A DNA stretch of 64,000 nucleotides from Larus michahellis. Its lineage: Eukaryota; Chordata; Aves; Charadriiformes; Laridae. The stretch spans positions 56,054,739 to 56,118,738 of the forward strand of contig NC_133903.1 in NCBI RefSeq assembly GCF_964199755.1, written 5' to 3'. The translations under genes were made by a program, and so were the position numbers. Below the pieces are notes generated by a model. That model worked only from the letters and a program-made list of their open reading frames with translations, did no database searches and was not told the origin of the DNA. Shown in pieces: positions 59,801 through 64,000 of this stretch (positions are counted from its first letter, which is position 1; the number at the start of each line of letters is the position of its first letter).

Positions 59801-60411
59801 TATGGCAAGCGGCGAGGTTTCCTCCCGCGGTCGGTTCGGAGGCCGGGAAGCGGGGAGGGGCAGAGGTACGAAAAGAGCGGAGGAAGGATTTTTTTATTTT
59901 TTAATTATTTTTTTTTTAAATAATAAAAAAAAATATTTTTTTTTTTTAAAACAAAACCCAACTTTGCCATGCGAGGCTTCCCCGCGCGATCAGTCGCCAT
60001 ACTGAAGATTTCCCCCCCCTTCCTCTTTCTTTAAGTACAAGCTGAAACCAGGCCAAAAAAAAAAAAAAAACAACACACACACAAAAAAAAACTTTTTCTG
60101 CCCCTTCTTTTCTCGCAGGCACTAGAGTGAAATGCGCACAAAGAGGCCCAGGGAGCTGTGTTTTCTTAACTACAATAGCCGGGCTAATTAGATCATAGGA
60201 GCGAGTCAGCGATACTGTAACAAGTCGCCAAACAGGAGGAGCGGGGCGAGGAGGAGGAGGAGGAGGAGGAGGAGGAAGAGAAAGTTTCGCACCCTCGGCA
60301 CTCACCGATCAGCCCCCCCACCAGGAAGGCGACGACTTGGAAAACCAGCAGGATCCCCCCGACGATGCACAGCTTTTTGGTGCTCATGTTCTCGATGATG
60401 GCCCCAGCCAT
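23757..60411 (-). CDS. WLS: Wntless (WLS/GPR177) Wnt-secretion receptor, 12 exons, 541 aa
   Basis: WLS binds palmitoylated Wnts in the ER and escorts them through the Golgi to the plasma membrane; retromer recycles it. Joining 12 minus-strand exons with GT/AG sites gives one uninterrupted frame of 1,626 bases: 60306-60411, 41408-41680, 32394-32518, 31035-31196, 29947-30083, 29381-29549, 29113-29210, 28742-28805, 27747-27890, 26017-26100, 24404-24557 and 23757-23866. The result, 541 residues, equals the human length. Residues 14-36 form the first membrane segment, followed by a lumenal domain to about 230 and then several hydrophobic segments. The endocytic motif YEGL falls at 425-428 and the C terminus ends in KEAQE, a known ER-retrieval signal. 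The start ATG (AAGATGG) has no upstream in-frame ATG in the open stretch. No frameshift or stop was found, so the gene looks intact. Confidence 0.97.
24404..24557 (-). CDS. WLS: WLS coding exon 11 (residues 455-506)
   Basis: The acceptor CTGGGCAG precedes [20 protein letters not shown] and the donor is ACG|GTAAAT at 24403. It encodes the last membrane segment ([20 protein letters not shown]) and the start of the cytosolic tail. Confidence 0.97.
26017..26100 (-). CDS. WLS: WLS coding exon 10 (residues 427-454)
   Basis: The acceptor CTAAACAG precedes [19 protein letters not shown] and the donor is CAG|GTGAGT at 26016. It completes YEGL and encodes a membrane segment. It has 28 whole codons. 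Confidence 0.97.
26187..26217. repeat. A-rich low-complexity tract
   Basis: A tract of A with scattered G lies in WLS intron 9, about 85 bases upstream of the exon 10 acceptor. Read on the minus strand it is T-rich and may add to that acceptor's pyrimidine tract. Confidence 0.8.
27747..27890 (-). CDS. WLS: WLS coding exon 9 (residues 379-426)
   Basis: The acceptor CTGCCCAG precedes [19 protein letters not shown] and the donor is GAG|GTAACG at 27746. It encodes a membrane segment and the cytosolic [19 protein letters not shown] loop. It ends LHYE, the first half of the YEGL sorting motif. Confidence 0.97.
28067..28424 (+). repeat. Unclassified 358-bp repeat, copy 2
   Basis: This is the gapless partner of 17609-17966 (offset 10,458). 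It sits in WLS intron 8, between exons 9 and 8, about 320 bases from the weak exon 8 donor. Its flanks do not match those of copy 1. Confidence 0.9.
28742..28805 (-). CDS. WLS: WLS coding exon 8 (residues 357-378)
   Basis: The acceptor CCTTGCAG precedes [21 protein letters not shown]. The donor GCT|GTATCC at 28741 is GT but otherwise poor. The assignment is fixed by phase (64 bases closing a phase-2 codon) and by the next exon starting MAFIIVAG. Confidence 0.92.
29113..29210 (-). CDS. WLS: WLS coding exon 7 (residues 325-357)
   Basis: The acceptor TTCTTATTAG precedes [17 protein letters not shown] and the donor is AG|GTAGGT at 29112. It encodes a polar loop then the membrane segment [15 protein letters not shown]. 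It ends in phase 2. Confidence 0.96.
29381..29549 (-). CDS. WLS: WLS coding exon 6 (residues 268-324)
   Basis: The acceptor CTCTCCAG precedes [15 protein letters not shown] and the donor is ATG|GTGGGT at 29380. It encodes two membrane segments with the very conserved [20 protein letters not shown] and ends GEHMM. Confidence 0.97.
29947..30083 (-). CDS. WLS: WLS coding exon 5 (residues 223-268)
   Basis: The acceptor TTCCTTAG precedes [19 protein letters not shown] and the donor is GAA|GTGAGT at 29946. It encodes the second membrane segment ([12 protein letters not shown]) and the charged [15 protein letters not shown] loop. It ends in phase 2. Confidence 0.96.
31035..31196 (-). CDS. WLS: WLS coding exon 4 (residues 169-222)
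   Basis: The acceptor CTCTCTAG precedes [20 protein letters not shown] and the donor is GTG|GTAAGT at 31034. It finishes the lumenal domain with [20 protein letters not shown]. It is exactly 54 codons in phase 0, so skipping it would keep the frame. Confidence 0.97.
32394..32518 (-). CDS. WLS: WLS coding exon 3 (residues 127-168)
   Basis: The acceptor CTTGCAG precedes [17 protein letters not shown] and the donor is AAAA|GTAAGG at 32393. It encodes lumenal sequence ending KCTFGSPK. It enters in phase 1 and leaves in phase 0. Confidence 0.97.
34103..34253. repeat. 39-bp minisatellite, about 3.7 units
   Basis: Tandem 39-base units (core TTGGAAGATGGCTACAGAAC) lie in WLS intron 2. Internal units are identical and the outer ones diverge. 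Because 39 is divisible by three, the array is open in several frames, which explains the repetitive open frames there. Confidence 0.95.
38153..38229. repeat. 13-bp tandem repeat, about 5 units
   Basis: Near-perfect units of GGATGACACGGAG lie in WLS intron 2, within a GC-rich patch. The array is likely to vary in length. Confidence 0.95.
40771..41132 (+). mobile_element. CR1 LINE 3' fragment in WLS intron 2
   Basis: It starts in the [22 protein letters not shown] ORF2 block and ends with the GATCTGAAAGGTCCCTTCCA tail at about 41,132. It lies antisense to WLS, about 275 bases from exon 2. Confidence 0.92.
41408..41680 (-). CDS. WLS: WLS coding exon 2 (residues 36-127)
   Basis: The acceptor TTTGCAG precedes [14 protein letters not shown] and the donor is A|GTAAGT at 41407. 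It encodes the start of the lumenal domain, including [11 protein letters not shown] and [14 protein letters not shown], and ends after MDNDL. Both ends are phase 1 (273 bases). Confidence 0.97.
42700..42868 (+). mobile_element. Internal CR1 fragment in WLS intron 1
   Basis: It matches the 9,680-9,845 and 19,430-19,590 CR1 segments almost exactly. It lacks the CR1 3' tail because similarity stops at TCCCTGCA, so it is broken at both ends. A later deletion probably removed its 3' end. Confidence 0.88.
44020..46190 (-). pseudogene. CR1 ORF2 remnant (endonuclease/RT polyprotein)
   Basis: Coding blocks on the minus strand are the linker (46174-45923), the region before the RT (45978-45661), the RT domain (45692 to about 44,630) and the C-terminal part (about 44,630-44,020). 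Frame changes occur near 45,940, 45,690 and 44,625. The last is a one-base loss relative to the 10,285 copy. RT landmarks [31 protein letters not shown] and the motif A aspartate in RLDF are present, but the catalytic FADD box reads FAGD (near 44,830). Most of the endonuclease is deleted. It is not functional. Confidence 0.92.
46434..46889 (-). pseudogene. CR1 ORF1 C-terminal remnant (degenerate esterase-like)
   Basis: About 150 open codons end in ARLMDGALN, resembling the C-terminal half of CR1 ORF1, which in this clade carries an SGNH-type esterase domain. The block around [10 protein letters not shown] is followed by QADSEE where a G-x-N/S-D/E oxyanion-type block is expected. The expected D-G-x-H block reads NGKT. 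The esterase therefore looks catalytically dead. It is almost identical to the frame at 63076-63531. Confidence 0.75.
48319..48333. repeat. G15 homopolymer
   Basis: A pure run of 15 G lies in WLS intron 1. Its length is likely to vary and may be inaccurate in assembly. Confidence 0.9.
58593..58614. repeat. (GGAA)n microsatellite
   Basis: About five GGAA units sit between A-rich stretches in WLS intron 1. GGAA is the ETS-family core, so tandem units could bind ETS factors, but no function is shown. Confidence 0.85.
59040..59740. promoter_or_regulatory. G-rich, CpG-containing island in WLS intron 1
   Basis: The plus strand is strongly G-rich, with many runs of three to nine G (for example 59,436-59,445, 59,470-59,476 and 59,530-59,541), about 1 kb inside intron 1. 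It may be an internal regulatory island or a shore of the promoter island. G-quadruplex formation on the WLS template strand is possible. Confidence 0.5.
59755..59956. repeat. AT-rich low-complexity tract
   Basis: Poly(T)/poly(A) stretches (59,757-59,792 and 59,889-59,950) interrupted by a short GC-rich segment lie between two CpG-rich islands, close to WLS exon 1. Confidence 0.9.
60248..60276. repeat. (GGA)n microsatellite
   Basis: About nine GGA units lie about 30 bases inside WLS intron 1. A second GGA-rich tract (60,446-60,490) lies in the 5' UTR. Read as the transcript they are CCT/TCC-rich. Confidence 0.9.
60306..60411 (-). CDS. WLS: WLS coding exon 1 (residues 1-36)
   Basis: It begins at ATG 60409-60411 in a strong Kozak context and encodes [13 protein letters not shown] followed by a hydrophobic segment (about 14-36), the signal anchor/first membrane helix. 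The donor G|GTGAGT is at 60305. It ends in phase 1 and splits an alanine codon. Confidence 0.96.
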
Positions 60412-60612
60412 CTTGGCCCGGCGGCGAGCCCCCCGCTGCCCGGGCCGAGGGGGGAAGGAGGAGAAAGAGGAGGAGGAGGAAGAGGAGGAGGGCAAGCTCG
60501 GCAGGGACGGCCCCGGGCCCGCCGCCGCCTCCCGCTCGCCCCGCCGCCGCCGCCCGCCGTGATTGTGGCCGCCGCTCGCCGCATCGGGCCGCTTTAAAGG
60601 CGCTGCCGGCGG

Positions 60613-60620
60613 TCACATGA
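60613..60620. promoter_or_regulatory. TCACATGA E-box (M-box/MiT-factor type)
   Basis: This is an exact 8-base match to the motif bound by MITF/TFE3/TFEB-class bHLH-Zip factors, about 200 bases upstream of the WLS ATG. A single 8-mer can occur by chance. Confidence 0.4.
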
Positions 60621-60782
60621 CGCCGCCGCCCGCCTCCCCCCGCCCCTCCCCGGTCCTCGGCCCGGCCCCCCCCCCCCGCCCTCACTCGCCACCCCCGGGA
60701 TGCGGGGCGAGTTGGGGCCGGGGGCGGGAGGCTGGTCGCCCTTCTCGGCGAGCGGGCCCCCCGGCCGCCGAGGGAGGAAAGC

Positions 60783-60832
60783 GGGGGGGGGGGGTGGCTC
60801 TCCCTCCTCCGCCCCCCCCCCCCCCCCCCCCG
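60783..60832. repeat. G12 and C20 homopolymer runs
   Basis: A G-run (about 60,783-60,794) and an almost pure C-run (60,812-60,831) flank a short pyrimidine-rich linker in the WLS upstream island. They could pair as a hairpin. Both are prone to sequencing-length error. Confidence 0.85.
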
Positions 60833-60934
60833 CGCAGCGGGAGGGACGCGGGTGCCCCCATCCCGGCCGAATCGCGACGTTACCGGGAAAGACGGGGCAC
60901 TGCTGGGGAGAGTCCGGCTACGAGGATGATCCAT

Positions 60935-61068
60935 CACCTCGGACGGGCTGGGAGACCCGGGCTGCTCGCCTGGAGGGGACAAGCCCCAGAGGGGACCGGG
61001 GGCTGGGCTGGGTCATCTCCAAAGGTCCCTTCCGAACCCTGCGGTTCCGTGATCCCGGGATCTCACCA
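60935..61068 (+). mobile_element. Possible degenerate CR1 3' end
   Basis: GCTGGGTCATCTCCAAAGGT followed by CCCTTCCGAACCC and GGTTCCGTGATCCC resembles a CR1 tail but is diverged and CpG-rich. The call is tentative. Confidence 0.4.
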
Positions 61069-61089
61069 GTGATATCGCTATCTAAACGG

Positions 61090-61375
61090 CGGGTGTCCAG
61101 AGGATGGGGTCAGCGGTGCCCGGGGACAGGACAAGGGGCAACGGGCACAAACTGGAACACGGGAAATTCCGTCTCAGCGTGAGGAAAAACTTCTTCACTT
61201 TCAGGGTGCCGGAGCCCTGGCACAGGCTGCCCAGAGAGGTGTGGAGTCTCCTTCTCCGGAGATATTCCAAACCTGCCCGGGCACGTTCCTGTCCAGCCTG
61301 CTCTGGTTGACCCTGCTTTGGGAGATAATCTCGGAAGGTCCCTTCCAACCCCCACCATTCTGTGATTCTGTGGGT
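61090..61375 (+). mobile_element. CR1 LINE 3' fragment
   Basis: It matches the CR1 C-terminal ORF2 block ([24 protein letters not shown]) and ends in GGTCCCTTCCAACCCCCACC plus ATTCTGTGATTCTGTG at 61,357-61,372. It is a different subfamily from the intronic fragments. Confidence 0.9.
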
Positions 61376-62005
61376 TTTTCCCGTTTTCCCCCATCCCCAT
61401 CACTCCAAAGCAACGCTTGGTCCTTCCCTTAGCGCTACTTTGATTTATCCAGGTAGCTCACGCTAAGCAGGTTTCCGAGTTTTGTGACCCCAGCGTGCTG
61501 CCTACCAGGATGTTTTCCTCCCAGCTGGAGACAAACTCTCTAGTGGCACATTCCCGTCCCTGGCCCAGAATGGGTTCACTGCCCCCTGCCACCATCTCTG
61601 GGCTTCAGCATGGGTGCCTTCCAGCTACTGGTGGGATCTGCACCGGGACACACGCAGTGAAGGACACAGAATACCATCGTCTGCAACTAAAACTAGATGG
61701 GGAGCTGCTAAAAACACTCCTTGAGGACAAATACGCCATGAAAGGAGACGACTGGTGACAAAAATACAGACAGGAACTATCAAAATGAAAGATGGGTGAA
61801 ATATTTAGGGGCACAAACCAATAACGATCTGAAGCAAATAGTGACAAGAAAAAAACTTCAGAAGAACCAAATGCCCAACAGAAATTACAGTAAGATTGCA
61901 GAAAGGCTGGCAATGCAGGATGGTAGCTTTGTAGCCAGACCTACCAGGCTTCCAGCAACGTGTGCGGTTTGTTTGGGACACTGACGGCATCCGTGTGCTT
62001 CTTTC
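61376..62005. other. Upstream intergenic, nothing recognised
   Basis: No gene or repeat was recognised. An A-rich region at 61,740-61,900 has short open frames on both strands with no recognisable protein. Confidence 0.45.
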
Positions 62006-62105
62006 ACAGAATCATAGAATGGTTTGGGTCAGAAGGGACCTTAAAGCCCATCCAGTTCCACCCCCTGCCCTGGGCAGGGACACCTCCCACCAGCCCAGGT
62101 CGCTC
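62006..62105 (-). mobile_element. CR1 LINE 3'-terminal fragment
   Basis: It begins with the complement of the CR1 tail (CACAGAATCATAGAATGG) and runs into the CCCTGCCCTGGGCAGGGACA block. It is about 100 bases long. Confidence 0.88.
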
Positions 62106-62859
62106 GTTTGCCTTGTGTAATGGGAGCTTTGTGCCATACAATGACACAGGCGGCGGTATCAAAAATGAATCTAGAAATTCAAGGAAGAGTAGAGAAGCAG
62201 CGTGCACAGGGTTTGATGCGTAAGGACAGACTAACCAGACCTTGACCACACAACGTCTAGACAACGCAAGGAGGCGAGCGCAAGAACGTGGTGTTTAGTT
62301 GATGGATGTTTAGGAAGAGATCACCTTCGGAAAGCGGGGGAGGATACGTGTCCCTGCCTCGCTCACCGCCATGAACTCGCTTCCTTTGTGCCCTTTTCCT
62401 GACCAGAAAAAGGACCACAGGTGGCACCTTGTGTGGGGGGCAAATTCCCCTCCCATGTCCAGAGCCCAGCCCGCCAGGTTCAGGGCATTTAAAAGAACAT
62501 TTAACGCCTTGGACCCGTGGGGTGCTGGAGACGCTCAAAGACGCAATGCTGGAGGCCAACCAACAATACAATGGGGTCATATTTGGATGATGTAATAAAA
62601 TGGGATGCTGTGATCAAGATCCTGGATACAACAGGATCCATCTGAAAAGCGTCGCAACAGTGACCCCCAAATGCTGGTTTTCCAGCACTAAGCCTTTGGC
62701 TTCCAAAGTTGGGCTTGAAAAACTAAATGGCATCAAGCTCATGGGCTACTTTTGTGTTTTACTTCAGTGATCCCCTGCCCTCTTGTCACCAGGCAGAAGG
62801 AGGGGAACTAGGAGGGGATGGGGGGGAATGGAAGCGGGTACCTGCTCACGGCAGCAGGA

Positions 62860-63531
62860 GAGCCCCCTCCAGCCCCCCCAACCCCCCCAGGTGCCCGTAC
62901 AGAACAGATACGGGCCTCTGGAGGTAGATGAGGAGGGAACTAAGGATACTGATAAAGCCCCATCCAGGGAGTCGCCAAAGCAGCCAGCTCCACGCGTTAA
63001 GACCGCTGCTGTGAAGAGCAGGAGGAGGGCAATAGTCACAGGGGGGTCCATTCTGAGGGGAACGGAGGGTCCCGTATGCAGGCCGGACCCTTCCCACAGG
63101 GGGGTCTGCGGCCTCCCTGGGCCCGTGTTAAGGATAGAGCCAGGAAGCTTCCTGGCCTGATACGGCCCTCCGATTATTACCCTCTTTTGGTCGTACAGGC
63201 AGACAGTGAGGAGCTGGAGAGCAGAAGTCTGAGGGCAATGAAGAGAGATTTCAGGGCCTTGGGGCGGCTTGTCAAGGGTTCGGGAGCACAAACTGTGTTC
63301 TCCTCTGCCCTTCCAGCTCTGGGGACTGACGAATGGGCAAACAAGAAAATCGGACGGATCAACACCTGGCCCCAGAACTGGTGCTACGAGCAGGGCTTTG
63401 GGCTCAGTGACCATAGTTTGATCTGCAGGACACCGGGCCTGCTCGCTAAGAATGGGAAAACCCGATCCCGAAAGGGGCAAAGGGTGTTAGGCCAAGAGTT
63501 AGCAAGGCTCATGGACGGGGCTTTAAACTAG
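62860..63531 (+). pseudogene. CR1 ORF1 remnant with frameshift
   Basis: The first part (frame through 63,160) contains QNRYGPLEVDEEG and a GGSILRGTE block, where a GDS-type nucleophile block is expected for the CR1 esterase. Near 63,115-63,125 similarity moves to another frame ([12 protein letters not shown] onward), implying a one-base change. That second frame is open to 63,531. The later catalytic blocks are replaced (QADSEE and NGKT). The same frameshift and replacements are present in copy A where the two overlap. Confidence 0.75.
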
Positions 63532-63596
63532 AACCGAAGGGGGAAGGGGATAAAACCAGGCCCACTAGCAATGAGCCTAGGGATAAAGGGCCAAGG

Positions 63597-64000
63597 ATGG
63601 GGGTGAAATCGGTAGCCCAGCTCAAGTGCGTCTAGACAAATGCACACAGCGTGGGCAACAAACGGGATGAGCTGGAAGCCATTGTGCAGCAGGACAGCTG
63701 TGATGTAGTCGCCATCACGGAAACGTGGTGGGATGACTGTCACGACTGGAATGCTGCGATGAATGGCTATAAGCTCTTCAGAAGGGACAGGCAAGGAAGG
63801 AGAGGCGGGAGCATGGCCCTGTACATTAGGGAATGTTTTGATTGTATAGAGCTAGATTCCAGTGATGATAAAGTTGAGTGTTTATGGGTAAGGACGAAGG
63901 GGAAGGGAAATAAGGGAGATATTGTGCTGGGAGCATGCTACAGACCACCCGGCCAGGATGAGGTGACAGATGAAGTATTCTATAAGCGGCTGGCTGACGT
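63597..64000 (+). pseudogene. CR1 ORF2 start and endonuclease, premature stop
   Basis: The CR1-type ORF2 start ATGGGGGTGAAATC is at 63597 and is followed after 12 codons by an in-frame TAG (63633-63635). Beyond it the same frame is open to the window end. It encodes the N-terminal part of the AP-type endonuclease, with the metal-binding-site block [11 protein letters not shown], then YKLFRRDRQGRRGG and GACYRPPGQDE. Copy A has the same TAG. Translation might restart downstream, but no evidence shows that. Confidence 0.85.

Larger units (their letters stand above)
41681..60305 (-). other. WLS intron 1 (18.6 kb)
   Basis: This is the largest intron, and first introns often hold regulatory DNA. 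It contains CR1 insertions at 42700-42868 and 43960-46898, a G-run at 48319, a GGAA microsatellite, a G-rich CpG island at 59040-59740 and an AT-rich tract beside it. The remainder (about 46,900-58,590) shows no coding exon I can support. An alternative first exon for a shorter WLS isoform could lie here but was not identified. Confidence 0.8.
60412..60900 (-). promoter_or_regulatory. WLS: WLS CpG-island promoter and 5' UTR
   Basis: Extremely CpG-dense sequence lies directly upstream of the WLS ATG, as expected for a broadly expressed gene. The reading frame is open upstream of the ATG but has no in-frame ATG in the open stretch. A TTTAAAG sequence at 60,592-60,598 and an E-box at 60613-60620 are the visible core elements. 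The transcription start is unknown. Confidence 0.75.
62800..64000 (+). mobile_element. CR1 LINE 5' region (copy B), runs off the window
   Basis: This plus-strand CR1 contains ORF1 and the start of ORF2 and continues past the window end. The 5' boundary is uncertain (between about 62,760 and 62,860). It extends further 5' than copy A, showing a less truncated element. Positions 63067-63774 are the inverted near-identical partner of 46191-46898. Confidence 0.9.

Noticed and set aside
60302-60982. 226-codon minus-strand frame upstream of WLS
   Set aside because: Low-complexity translation of a CpG island that overlaps WLS exon 1 in another frame.

Overview
This window is vertebrate nuclear DNA and almost certainly avian. 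The evidence is compact spliced genes, many CR1 non-LTR retrotransposon fragments with the bird-type 3' end (8-bp units resembling ATTCTGTG), a retroviral-type solo LTR, and no Alu, B1 or L1 elements. The genes recognised are both on the minus strand: WLS (Wntless/GPR177, the Wnt cargo receptor) and, about 17 kb beyond its stop codon, an intronless-CDS DIRAS-family small GTPase. Human chromosome 1 has the same order and orientation (DIRAS3 then WLS), so synteny plus diagnostic residues favour DIRAS3 over DIRAS1/2.

Layout. 1-6183: no gene seen, AT-rich. 6184-7580: DIRAS3, with its CDS in one exon, a predicted 295-bp intron in the 5' UTR and a GC-rich first exon. 7285-8420: CpG-rich promoter region. 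8540-9066: LTR remnant. 9175-20933: intergenic, with four CR1 pieces, a (TAA)n microsatellite and the first copy of an unclassified 358-bp repeat. 20934-23756: probable WLS 3' UTR. 23757-60411: WLS, 12 coding exons that I joined splice site by splice site into a 541-codon frame, the length of human WLS. Its introns hold the second copy of the 358-bp repeat, two minisatellites, three CR1 insertions and a G-rich island. 60412-60900: WLS CpG-island promoter. 60930-64000: upstream sequence with CR1 pieces, ending inside a longer CR1.

How the genes relate. WLS carries lipidated Wnts from the ER/Golgi to the plasma membrane. DIRAS3 is a Ras-like GTPase with substitutions expected to impair GTP hydrolysis. 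They are neighbours but nothing here shows that they share a pathway.

The most noteworthy observations are: (i) an avian DIRAS3 that keeps a DIRAS1/2-like N terminus but has the DIRAS3-type P-loop alanine, with an overlapping uORF and a possible in-frame N-terminal extension created by splicing; (ii) a gapless 708-bp inverted pair of CR1 5' regions (6 differences by eye) flanking WLS exon 1, which share disabling lesions; (iii) the gapless 358-bp unclassified repeat pair. I saw no operon-like, CRISPR or defence system.
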